From positions 1 to 8,452 of the forward strand of contig CAKZSF010000086.1 in NCBI GenBank assembly GCA_937920575.1: 8,452 nt of DNA, in the 5' to 3' direction. A model generated the notes under the pieces. It saw only the letters and a list, made by a program, of their open reading frames with translations. It had not been told where the DNA came from and ran no database searches. The position numbers and the translations under genes are program-made. This DNA comes from an uncultured Sphingomonadaceae bacterium (lineage in GTDB: Bacteria > Pseudomonadota > Alphaproteobacteria > Sphingomonadales > Sphingomonadaceae). Shown in pieces: positions 1 through 5,601 of this stretch; the first letter of the stretch is position 1, and each line of letters begins with the position of its first letter.

Positions 1-4
1 ACAC

Positions 5-38
5 ACTAGCGCCAGATTTTCGCATGTGAAGCGCTAGT
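5..38. repeat. 8-bp perfect inverted repeat upstream of the GntR gene
   Basis: ACTAGCGC (5-12) is matched by its reverse complement GCGCTAGT (31-38) across an 18-nt spacer. It lies about 120 bp before the GntR-family gene. It could be the terminator hairpin of a gene left of the window, since a short T-rich stretch follows on the plus strand. It could also be a two-half-site operator. The sequence alone does not decide. Confidence 0.4.
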
Positions 39-47
39 TTCATTCGC

Positions 48-81
48 AACCAGACTTGGCCGCGCGGAACCAAACTTGACC
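48..81 (+). promoter_or_regulatory. Tandem 14-bp direct repeat, possible operator of the GntR gene
   Basis: AACCAGACTTGGCC (48-61) recurs as AACCAAACTTGACC (68-81), with 12 of 14 bases identical and a 20-bp period, close to two helical turns. The second copy contains a TTGACC hexamer (76-81) and TATTAT lies at 92-97, but their 10-bp spacing is too short for a standard sigma-70 promoter. The same-face spacing upstream of a regulator gene suggests a binding site, perhaps for autoregulation. That role is inferred. Confidence 0.35.
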
Positions 82-159
82 TGACGCGCTGTATTATGGC
101 AGTGAAGCACCTATATGCCCGCTTAGACATCAAAGCTCAGACATTAAAAGGGTCAAGCG

Positions 160-501
160 ATGAGCCAGAACAACCAGCCAGTTTACCTGAAACTGCGCGA
201 CCAGATCGCTGCGGCGATTATTGAAGGCGATTATCCGGAAGGCGAAATGCTTCCCTCCGTGCGCGCCTATGCCGCCGATCAGGGGGCGAACCCGCTGACA
301 GTTGCCAAGGCCTATCAGCAATTCCAGTCGGACGGATTGGTAGAAGTGCAACGCGGCGTGGGCATGTTTGTGGTCAATGGCGCGCGGGACAAATTGCGTG
401 CGGCTGAACGCGAGGCTTTTCTGGAAAGCGAATGGCCGGAAATTCGTGCCAAGATGGAGCGTTTGGGCATCGAACCGGCGGGTTTGCTGGAGGCGGGTTA
501 A
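160..501 (+). CDS. GntR-family transcriptional regulator, YtrA-like subfamily
   Basis: Predicted cytoplasmic DNA-binding repressor or activator of 113 residues. The N-terminal winged helix-turn-helix spans about residues 7-73. It starts with the PVYLKLRDQI segment and contains the GntR signature LPSVRAYA (31-38), the recognition-helix region NPLTVAKAYQQF (44-55) and the wing around DGLVEVQRGVGMFV (58-71). Only about 40 residues follow. These are helical and charged (LRAAEREAFLESEWPEIRAKMERLG), as in YtrA-type GntR proteins, which have a short dimerisation tail and no ligand-binding domain. The length is normal for that subfamily. The start is supported by AAGGG at 148-152, 7 nt before the ATG. 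YtrA-like regulators often sit beside ABC-transporter genes. None is present here; the next gene is ihfB, 160 bp downstream. Target genes are unknown, and the repeats upstream may be its own operator. Confidence 0.9.
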   Translation: MSQNNQPVYLKLRDQIAAAIIEGDYPEGEMLPSVRAYAADQGANPLTVAKAYQQFQSDGLVEVQRGVGMFVVNGARDKLRAAEREAFLESEWPEIRAKMERLGIEPAGLLEAG

Positions 502-661
502 ACAATTTTGCCGAGTTGGGTGTAAATTGTGGCCCCTCGGCATTGCCAGATAATCCCCTTTCTGGCACTTCACCCCTAGAGGGGTTGCACCATCAACGGC
601 ATTGTTGGCCTGATCCGCCTGCACTGCATGTCTCGAGAGCAGAGCGAGGCGGAGGCTTAAT
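502..661 (+). promoter_or_regulatory. Structured leader of ihfB with several hairpins
   Basis: This gap between the GntR gene and ihfB contains successive inverted repeats. TGCCGAG (509-515) pairs with CTCGGCA (536-542). The first of these is flanked by a competing pair, ACAATTT (502-508) with AAATTGT (524-530). TGCCAGA (544-550) pairs with TCTGGCA (561-567). ACCCC (572-576) pairs with GGGGT (581-585) around a 4-nt loop. Near the start codon, TCCGCCT (614-620) can pair with AGGCGGA (647-653), and GCC (608-610) with GGC (654-656) across a small bulge, which would cover the ihfB Shine-Dalgarno GGAGG (651-655). None of the hairpins has a T-run, so classic termination is not indicated. Post-transcriptional control is an inference. 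Confidence 0.45.
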
Positions 662-940
662 ATGATCCGATCCGAATTGGTTCAGGCAATAGCTGACCAA
701 AATCCGGAACTGTCCGATGAAGAAGTCGAGCAGGTTATCCATACTTTCTTTGAAGAGATCACTGCGAGACTCGCAGAAGGAGGCCGAGTGGAATTGCGCG
801 GCTTTGGAGCGTTCTCCACCAGAGAGCGCGAGTCGCGCACTGGACGCAATCCACGGACCGGCGAGTCCGTGGCGGTGCCAGCCAAACGTGTGCCATACTT
901 CAAGCCGGGCAAGGAAATGCGCGAGCGCTTAAACGACTGA
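662..940 (+). CDS. ihfB: Integration host factor subunit beta
   Basis: Small nucleoid-associated protein of 92 residues that pairs with IHF-alpha to bend DNA sharply at specific sites in transcription, replication and recombination. It has the full HU/IHF fold: N-terminal helices ([20 protein letters not shown]), [12 protein letters not shown] (40-51), then the DNA-binding arm GRNPRTGE (61-68) and the C-terminal [14 protein letters not shown]. Pro64 corresponds to the intercalating proline, and Glu44/Arg46 match the beta-subunit residues of E. coli IHF. This separates it from HU and from IHF-alpha. The start is well fixed by GGAGG (651-655), 6 nt before the ATG. In many proteobacteria ihfB follows rpsA. 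Here it follows a GntR regulator instead, and the structured leader suggests its own translational control. Confidence 0.95.
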   Translation: MIRSELVQAIADQNPELSDEEVEQVIHTFFEEITARLAEGGRVELRGFGAFSTRERESRTGRNPRTGESVAVPAKRVPYFKPGKEMRERLND

Positions 941-1030
941 ATGCATGCCTGGTCGAGCGCCTGATCGAGCAACTGGCTGCGCTTCAGAGCATTGTTAGGA
1001 AATCGACGGATAGTTGTCGCATTGGTTGAA

Positions 1031-1061
1031 GGCGCGCGTTTGCGCCGCTAAGCCCGCGCGC
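1031..1061 (+). repeat. GC-rich hairpin(s) between ihfB and tRNA-Leu
   Basis: GGCGC (1031-1035) can pair with GCGCC (1042-1046) around a 6-nt loop. Alternatively, the overlapping GCGCGCG (1032-1038) can pair with CGCGCGC (1055-1061). No T-run follows, so it is at best a weak terminator for ihfB or structure near the tRNA promoter. The rest of the 941-1082 gap shows only a short repeat of TCGAGC at 953-958 and 965-970. Confidence 0.3.
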
Positions 1062-1082
1062 ACGGTTCAGGCTTGGGCCGAT

Positions 1083-1167
1083 GCGGGCGTGGCGGAATGG
1101 TAGACGCCGGGGACTTAAAATCCCCTGAGCTTTGCTCGTGCGGGTTCGAGTCCCGCCGCCCGCACCA
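1083..1167 (+). tRNA. tRNA-Leu (anticodon UAA)
   Basis: Full cloverleaf of 85 nt with CCA encoded (1165-1167). Acceptor stem GCGGGCG (1083-1089) pairs with CGCCCGC (1157-1163), with discriminator A1164 as expected for leucine. The anticodon stem is GGGGA (1109-1113) with TCCCC (1121-1125) around the loop CTTAAAA, giving anticodon TAA at 1116-1118. A long variable arm with GAGC/GCTC, typical of class II tRNAs, and a T-arm GCGGG-TTCGAGT-CCCGC complete it. It decodes UUA and UUG. The 3' end is followed directly by the stem-loop array, with no integrase or duplicated attachment site visible. Confidence 0.98.
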
Positions 1168-1240
1168 TTCTTGTTGCGCTATCACTCCGCTACTTGAGCG
1201 CGTGATCTTCGATTTGGGTTGGATGTTCGCTCTCACGGCG

Positions 1241-1423
1241 AGCCGCTTCGCGGCTGCCTCCGAGGGGCGTGCTACCGCACGACGCCCGGTCGGGCTTGCG
1301 AAGCCCATGGCTTCGATTTCATTGAATGTCTTGAGTTCTAGGTGATTGCGTCGCGAACAGCGACGCCAGCGCGTGACAACGCGCCGTCCGTTAGGACGGA
1401 AGCCTAAGGGGCCAGACGGCCCC
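1241..1423. repeat. Cluster of seven short perfect stem-loops
   Basis: Seven compact inverted repeats lie in 183 bp of non-coding DNA. They are AGCCGC/GCGGCT (1241-1246, 1250-1255), CGTGC/GCACG (1268-1272, 1277-1281, capped by GGG/CCC), GGGCTT/AAGCCC (1292-1297, 1301-1306), GCGTCGC/GCGACGC (1348-1354, 1360-1366), GCGCGT/ACGCGC (1369-1374, 1379-1384), CCGTCC/GGACGG (1384-1389, 1394-1399) and GGGGCC/GGCCCC (1408-1413, 1418-1423). Loops are 3-5 nt. The last four follow one another almost without gaps and end 24 bp from the fzlA stop codon. They may shape the 3' end of that transcript. Other possibilities are a REP-like palindromic element, a structured RNA, or part of a dispersed intergenic repeat. 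No gene is seen in 1168-1446. Confidence 0.65.
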
Positions 1424-1446
1424 GCCGGCGTTTGAGGCCAATCAGG

Positions 1447-2118
1447 CTAGGCATTCACATCTGCATAATGCGATGGCGGCTGGATCACTTCCATGCGTTC
1501 GGAGAGCAAGGGGCGAAAGCTGGGCCGGCTCTTGATCGCGGCGTACCAATCTTGCGCTTGTTCGTGCCCTGACCAATCGATTCCACCCAGATAGTCCGCA
1601 ACCGAGAGATGCGCGGCCGCCGTCATATCTGCGAGGCTGAGCTGAGCGCCTGCCAACCAGCGGCGGTGATCAACCAGATAATCGATGTAATAGAGATGCT
1701 CGTTTGCCAGCCGCATCGCCTGGCGCAGCACGCGGCTGTCGGGTGATTGCCGATAAACCAGCCGCTTCTTCATTCGCTCGTGTAGCAGCGGGCCTGACAC
1801 GTCTTCGTAGAAATTCTCGTCAAACAACGCGACCAAGCGGCGGATTTCAGCGCGGGTGGCGGCGGTACCATTGATCAGCGGCGATTGATCGACGGTTTCC
1901 TCGAAATACTCGCAGATCGCTCGGCTGTCGCACAAGGTGATTTTTTTGTCCGGATTGTGCAGCACCGGCGTGCGCCCCGCTGGGTTGAGTGCCAGAAACT
2001 CATCGCGCCCCTCCCAAGGGTTTTCTCGCCACAGCTCATAGCCAACGCTCTTCTCGCTCAACACGAGACGCACTTTGCGGGAAAAGGGGCACAGGGGGAA
2101 TTGATGCAGCTGCCACAT
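1447..2118 (-). CDS. fzlA: FzlA-like glutathione S-transferase-fold cell-division protein
   Basis: Predicted 223-residue cytoplasmic protein with a thioredoxin-like N-terminal domain (about 1-80) and an all-helical GST C-terminal domain (about 90-215). Visible landmarks are CPFSRKVRLVLSEK (10-23), the ENPWEGRDEF segment (Trp35), NPAGRTPVL with the cis-proline region, and AICEYFEE. C-terminal features include LLHERMKKRLV, LSLADMTAAAHLSVADYLGG and the tail RPSFRPLLSERMEVI. These resemble FzlA of Caulobacter, a GST-like protein that binds FtsZ and promotes constriction. The name rests on remembered sequence similarity, and a generic GST remains possible. The ATG at 2118 begins directly at the thioredoxin fold (MWQLHQFPLC). 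An ATG 45 bp upstream (2163) would add an unlikely basic tail. No strong Shine-Dalgarno is visible. It lies 102 bp downstream of the Met-rich gene on the same strand. Confidence 0.75.
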   Translation of the reverse strand: MWQLHQFPLCPFSRKVRLVLSEKSVGYELWRENPWEGRDEFLALNPAGRTPVLHNPDKKITLCDSRAICEYFEETVDQSPLINGTAATRAEIRRLVALFDENFYEDVSGPLLHERMKKRLVYRQSPDSRVLRQAMRLANEHLYYIDYLVDHRRWLAGAQLSLADMTAAAHLSVADYLGGIDWSGHEQAQDWYAAIKSRPSFRPLLSERMEVIQPPSHYADVNA

Positions 2119-2170
2119 AGAGATTTTACATGGCGCAAGCAGTGCGCGCCGTCCAGATGGCACGGGCGCG

Positions 2171-2198
2171 GATTATGCTATGTTACGCACAGATAATC
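2171..2198. promoter_or_regulatory. Inverted repeat upstream of fzlA
   Basis: GATTAT (2171-2176) is mirrored by ATAATC (2193-2198). With one bulged base the pairing extends by a further GC on each side. It lies about 53 bp upstream of the fzlA start and 22 bp past the stop of the Met-rich gene. It could be an operator for fzlA or the 3' hairpin of the preceding transcript. On the minus strand CATAAT here resembles a -10 box, but no convincing -35 accompanies it. Confidence 0.3.
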
Positions 2199-2220
2199 GC
2201 ATGACCGCCCGGTGCGGCAA

Positions 2221-2661
2221 TTATCGCGCGGGTTTGAAGGCACCTTGCATTTGCTTAGCCATAGCTTCCAACGCAGGCAGCATTGCAGCCATCGCGTCCG
2301 TCATGCCCGCCATTGAATTCATCATCTGCGGCAAACGCTCGGCCATTTCATCGGTGGCTTGCTCGGCCTTGTCGCCAGCAAGATCACGCACGGTCGCGTC
2401 AGGATCGACATCGGGCACAGCCCCGTCACCCATCTCACTGCTCATTTTTCCAGCGGCTTCGATCAGCGGGCCAACTGGCATTTCCATCAGCACGCCGCTC
2501 ATGGCACGCATCGCATTGCTCATCTGTGCCTGAAATTCAGGATCGGTGAGCTTGTCAGTGATTTCGGTGGTGTCGACGTTGGATGCCTCAGCATCCTGAG
2601 CGGTTGCGGTCATCGGTACGATCGCAAGCGCCGCAGCGGCAAGAACGGTTAGTCCGCGCAT
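2221..2661 (-). CDS. Exported methionine-rich protein of unknown function
   Basis: 146-residue protein that I do not recognise as a named family. Residues 1-21 form a signal peptide: Arg2, a hydrophobic run LTVLAAAALAIV, and a probable cleavage site ATA|QD after Ala21, giving a periplasmic product of about 125 residues. The mature part has no cysteine and no membrane span. It is acidic in the middle (DVDPDATVRDLAGDKAEQATDE). It contains 16 methionines, concentrated in two stretches around residues 47-77 and 105-139. The C-terminal stretch repeats Met every 3-4 residues (MMNSMAGMTDAMAAML), consistent with an amphipathic helix. Met clusters in exported proteins can bind Cu(I) or absorb oxidants, but neither role is shown here. 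The start is supported by AGGGGG (2669-2674) 7 nt upstream. It is divergent from aox, and fzlA follows on the same strand. Confidence 0.85.
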   Translation of the reverse strand: MRGLTVLAAAALAIVPMTATAQDAEASNVDTTEITDKLTDPEFQAQMSNAMRAMSGVLMEMPVGPLIEAAGKMSSEMGDGAVPDVDPDATVRDLAGDKAEQATDEMAERLPQMMNSMAGMTDAMAAMLPALEAMAKQMQGAFKPAR

Positions 2662-2812
2662 GAAAAATCCCCCTGTGATTTCTGATATACGCCTTATAGT
2701 TCATCTCCCATGTCAGAAAGCTGAACGGGAAATCGGGCAGTTGATCCTTGCTCGGTTGCACGGAATGGAATGGTTGGTGCGTGTATTGGGAGAGCGTTGC
2801 AGTCCGCCATCG

Positions 2813-2822
2813 CCTATATAGG
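2813..2822. promoter_or_regulatory. Perfect 10-bp palindrome in the aox upstream region
   Basis: CCTATATAGG is a perfect palindrome 77 bp before the aox start, inside the 237-bp divergent gap (2662-2898). Its AT core could be a -10-like element or an operator. No -35 at a good distance was found. The same gap holds an inverted repeat TTCTGA/TCAGAA near the Met-rich gene. No recognisable NsrR, FNR or other named regulator site was identified. Confidence 0.3.
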
Positions 2823-2898
2823 AACCGCCGATAGAGGCATGGTCAGGGCGCTCGATATTGGGTCGAGTAGAAGGGGCCGCGCCGCTTGAGAGTGTGCC

Positions 2899-3564
2899 AT
2901 GCAAAAAACCGTTTCCCGACCTCTCGTTCGTGAAGTGCGATCAGATATTGATCTTGCGGCCCATATAAGGCCAGCGAACATAAGCGACCGGATCGCCTTT
3001 CGTTTCGTGAAGCTCCTTCGCTTCTTTGCCGATCAGTTCTTTGCCAAGCGTTATGGCCACCGCGCGGTGGTTTTGGAGACGGTGGCAGCTGTACCGGGAA
3101 TGGTTGGCGGGCTGTGGCTACACCTCAAATCTCTCCGCTATATGCGCGATGACGAAGGCTGGATCCGCACGCTGCTTGAGGAAGCGGAGAACGAACGGAT
3201 GCACCTGATGACATTCGTGGAGATCGCACAGCCAAACTGGTTTGAGCGGTTTCTGATCGTCGCCGTGCAGCTCATTTTCTACAACCTGTATTTCTGGCTC
3301 TATCTGTTCGCACCACGAACGGCGCATCGGGTGGTTGGCTATTTTGAGGAAGAGGCAGTGATCAGCTACACCGCTTACCTTGGCGAAGTGGATGCCGGGC
3401 GACACGAGAATCTCCCTGCGCCGCAACTGGCGATCGACTATTGGCAGCTTGCCCCCGATGCCAAATTGCGCGACGTGATCATTGCGGTTCGCGCCGATGA
3501 GGCCGAGCATCGCGATGTCAATCATGGCATGGTGAAGCAGCTCGATAGCCGCAAGGACGCTTGA
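2899..3564 (+). CDS. aox: Alternative oxidase (AOX), cyanide-insensitive ubiquinol oxidase
   Basis: Di-iron carboxylate enzyme that oxidises ubiquinol and reduces oxygen to water without pumping protons. It is anchored in one leaflet of the inner membrane. At 221 residues it matches the length expected for bacterial AOX. All six metal ligands are readable: Glu60 (LETVAAVPG), Glu99 and His102 (NERMHL), Glu150 ([10 protein letters not shown]), Glu201 and His204 ([12 protein letters not shown]). Tyr157, which matches the catalytically important tyrosine of trypanosome AOX (Tyr220), is present. The 39- and 51-residue spacings between the first three Glu ligands also match that enzyme. A hydrophobic stretch lies at 118-138. 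The start is certain: an in-frame TGA lies at 2887-2889 with no other start between, and a weak GAGAG (2888-2892) precedes the ATG. frmA follows 61 bp downstream. The enzyme appears intact. Confidence 0.96.
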   Translation: MQKTVSRPLVREVRSDIDLAAHIRPANISDRIAFRFVKLLRFFADQFFAKRYGHRAVVLETVAAVPGMVGGLWLHLKSLRYMRDDEGWIRTLLEEAENERMHLMTFVEIAQPNWFERFLIVAVQLIFYNLYFWLYLFAPRTAHRVVGYFEEEAVISYTAYLGEVDAGRHENLPAPQLAIDYWQLAPDAKLRDVIIAVRADEAEHRDVNHGMVKQLDSRKDA

Positions 3565-3580
3565 CCCTTGGCCCTTCCCG

Positions 3581-3597
3581 TGCTGCGCTGCGCAGCA
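3581..3597 (+). repeat. Small hairpin between aox and frmA
   Basis: TGCTGCG (3581-3587) pairs perfectly with CGCAGCA (3591-3597) around a 3-nt loop, 16 nt past the aox stop codon. It is not followed by a T-run, so it is more likely to set the relative abundance of aox and frmA mRNA, or to act as a weak attenuator, than to be a full terminator. Confidence 0.4.
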
Positions 3598-3625
3598 TTC
3601 AGGGAGATGCCAATGAAGAAGCCTC

Positions 3626-4732
3626 ATGAAAACTAGAGCCGCTGTTGCATTTGAAGCGAAGAAGCCGCTTGAGATAGTCGAGCTTGATCTTGAGGGTCCG
3701 AAGGCTGGCGAGGTGCTGGTCGAGATTATGGCGACGGGTATCTGCCACACCGATGCCTACACGCTGGATGGGCTGGACAGTGAGGGTATCTTCCCGAGCG
3801 TGCTGGGCCATGAAGGCGCCGGCATCGTGCGCGAAGTGGGGGCTGGCGTGACCAGCGTTGCACCCGATGATCACGTGATCCCGCTCTACACGCCGGAATG
3901 CCGCCAGTGCAAAATGTGCCTGTCAGGCAAGACCAACCTGTGCAGCGCGATCCGCGAGACGCAGGGTAAGGGGCTGATGCCCGATGGTACGAGCCGCATG
4001 TCTTACAAGGGCGAGACGATCTACCACTATATGGGCTGCTCGACCTTCTCGAACTTCATCGTTTTGCCAGAGATTGCGGTGGCGAAAATCCGCACAGACG
4101 CGCCGTTCGAGACCAGCTGCTATGTCGGTTGCGGCGTGACCACGGGCGTGGGCGCGGTGACCAACACCGCCAAAGTCCAGCCGGGTGACAACGTGGTGGT
4201 GTTCGGCCTGGGCGGGATCGGTCTCAACGTGCTGCAAGGCGCGAAGATGGCGGGTGCTGACCGGATCGTTGGTGTCGATATCAACCCCGCTCGTGAGGAA
4301 TGGGGCCGCAAGTTCGGGATGACCGACTTCGTCAATCCGAGGGAAACCGCTGACGTTGTCGCGCATCTGGTCGCAATGCTGGATGGCGGAGCGGATTACA
4401 CCTTTGACTGCACAGGCAACACCGATGTGATGCGCCAGGCCTTGGAAAGCTGTCACAAGGGCTGGGGCACATCGATCATCATTGGCGTGGCCGAAGCGGG
4501 CAAAGAGATCGCCACGCGGCCGTTCCAGCTGGTGACGGGGCGCAACTGGCGCGGCACCGCCTTTGGCGGGGCCAAGGGGCGCACTGATGTGCCCAAGATC
4601 GTCGACTGGTATATGAACGGCAAGATCCAGATCGACCCAATGATCACCCACCAGCTCAGCCTTGAAGAGATCAACAAGGGCTTCGACCTCATGCATGCAG
4701 GCGAAAGCATCCGCAGTGTGGTGGTCTTCTGA
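3626..4732 (+). CDS. frmA: S-(hydroxymethyl)glutathione dehydrogenase / class III alcohol dehydrogenase (GSNO reductase)
   Basis: Zinc-dependent NAD enzyme of 368 residues. It oxidises S-hydroxymethylglutathione, the spontaneous adduct of formaldehyde and glutathione, to S-formylglutathione. The class III family also reduces S-nitrosoglutathione with NADH. Catalytic zinc ligands are Cys40 (GICHTD), His62 (GHEGAG) and Cys169 (YVGCGVTTG). The structural zinc is held by Cys92, Cys95, Cys98 and Cys106. The NAD-binding motif GLGGIG (194-199) and Asp218 complete the Rossmann fold. Arg110 in [16 protein letters not shown] marks class III, where it binds the glutathione carboxylate. The start matches the family ([11 protein letters not shown]). 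The nearest good Shine-Dalgarno AGGGAG (3601-3606) is 19 nt upstream and is better placed for a 7-codon reading frame at 3613-3636 that ends inside frmA. The stop overlaps the fghA start by one base. Confidence 0.97.
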   Translation: MKTRAAVAFEAKKPLEIVELDLEGPKAGEVLVEIMATGICHTDAYTLDGLDSEGIFPSVLGHEGAGIVREVGAGVTSVAPDDHVIPLYTPECRQCKMCLSGKTNLCSAIRETQGKGLMPDGTSRMSYKGETIYHYMGCSTFSNFIVLPEIAVAKIRTDAPFETSCYVGCGVTTGVGAVTNTAKVQPGDNVVVFGLGGIGLNVLQGAKMAGADRIVGVDINPAREEWGRKFGMTDFVNPRETADVVAHLVAMLDGGADYTFDCTGNTDVMRQALESCHKGWGTSIIIGVAEAGKEIATRPFQLVTGRNWRGTAFGGAKGRTDVPKIVDWYMNGKIQIDPMITHQLSLEEINKGFDLMHAGESIRSVVVF

Positions 4733-5568
4733 TGGAGACTATTTCCGAAACACGCAGCCATGGCGGCGTGCAAGGTGTCTACACGCATCGCTCGGCAGAG
4801 ACCGGCACTGAGATGACTTTTGCGGTTTTCGTGCCTGACCATGAACCGGGCACCAAGCTGCCAGTGCTGACCTATCTTTCGGGCCTCACCTGCACGCACG
4901 CCAATGTTATGGAGAAGGGCGAATACCGCGCTGCCTGTGCCGAACATGGGATCATTTTTGTCGCGCCTGACACCAGCCCGCGCGGCGATGATGTGCCGGA
5001 TGCTGCGGATGAATACGACTTTGGCAAAGGTGCGGGTTTTTATGTCGATGCGACGCAGGAGCCATGGGCCAAGCACTACCGCATGCGTTCCTATATTGAG
5101 AGCGAACTCCCCGCTCTGCTGGAGGAGCATTTTCCCGTTGATCTGGAACGCCAGTCTATCACTGGCCATTCGATGGGCGGGCATGGCGCGCTGACAATCG
5201 CTTTGCGCAATCCCGAGCGTTACCGTTCGGTAAGCGCCTTCTCACCCATCGTTGCGCCCAGCCAAGTGCCATGGGGTGACAAGGCGCTATCACGCTATCT
5301 GGGCGAGGATCGGGCTGCGTGGCGTGAATATGATGCGGTTGCGCTGATCGAAGACGGCGCCCGTGTTGATCATATGCTGGTCGACCAAGGGACTGCAGAC
5401 AATTTCCTGGAAGAACAGTTGCAAACGCATCTGTTCCACGATGCTTGCAGCAACGCCGGGATGAAAGCGGATATCCGAATGCAGGAGGGGTATGATCACT
5501 CATACTTCTTCATTTCAACTTTCACGGAAGATCACGTCGCATGGCACGCAAAGCGCTTGTCTGCGTGA
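4732..5568 (+). CDS. fghA: S-formylglutathione hydrolase
   Basis: Serine hydrolase of the esterase D family, 278 residues. It cleaves S-formylglutathione to formate and glutathione, the step after FrmA. The alpha/beta-hydrolase fold is complete: the LSGLTCTHANVMEKG oxyanion region (49-63), the nucleophile elbow GHSMGGHGA with Ser147, the acid in DQGTADNFL (Asp223) and the base in YDHSYFF (His256). PDTSPRGDD (79-87) is also typical of the family. The ATG shares a base with the frmA TGA (TGATG, 4730-4734), and no clear Shine-Dalgarno precedes it, so translation is probably coupled to frmA. The C-terminus is intact. A TGATG also occurs at its own stop, starting a 10-codon frame that leads to the next gene. 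Formate dehydrogenase, the usual next step, is not in the window. Confidence 0.97.
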   Translation: METISETRSHGGVQGVYTHRSAETGTEMTFAVFVPDHEPGTKLPVLTYLSGLTCTHANVMEKGEYRAACAEHGIIFVAPDTSPRGDDVPDAADEYDFGKGAGFYVDATQEPWAKHYRMRSYIESELPALLEEHFPVDLERQSITGHSMGGHGALTIALRNPERYRSVSAFSPIVAPSQVPWGDKALSRYLGEDRAAWREYDAVALIEDGARVDHMLVDQGTADNFLEEQLQTHLFHDACSNAGMKADIRMQEGYDHSYFFISTFTEDHVAWHAKRLSA

Positions 5569-5601
5569 TGGAGTCAAAAAACCAACTGGATGGAGAGTAA
5601 G

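Noticed and set aside
76..97. Sigma-70 promoter TTGACC...TATTAT before the GntR gene
   Set aside because: The spacer is only 10 bp, far from the usual 16-18, so it was not listed as a promoter.
1048..1345. Short frames of 86 and 90 codons on both strands over tRNA-Leu and the stem-loop region
   Set aside because: Both run through the tRNA gene and the palindromes; frames over tRNAs are frequent artefacts.
1241..1423. CRISPR array
   Set aside because: The palindromes differ from one another and there are no regularly spaced identical repeats with unique spacers, nor cas genes.
1168..1446. Integration site or genomic island boundary at the tRNA-Leu 3' end
   Set aside because: No integrase gene is seen and no second copy of the tRNA 3' end was noticed in the window; the flanking genes look like ordinary core genes.
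2119..2163. Upstream ATG that would extend the FzlA-like protein by 15 residues
   Set aside because: The extra MPSGRRALLAPCKIS has no counterpart in the GST fold, and the thioredoxin-like strand begins right at Met16, so 2118 is preferred.
2713..2904. 63-codon minus-strand frame in the aox upstream gap
   Set aside because: It overlaps the aox start codon, has no domain or signal peptide and no visible Shine-Dalgarno; the gap is better read as a divergent promoter region.
3923..4696. 257-codon open frame antisense to frmA
   Set aside because: It lies wholly within a strongly supported zinc dehydrogenase gene, its translation has no recognisable domain, and it is rich in His/Arg/Asp typical of antisense reading of GC-rich genes.
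4453..5184. 243-codon minus-strand frame across the frmA-fghA junction
   Set aside because: It overlaps two certain genes, and no family motif is seen in its translation.
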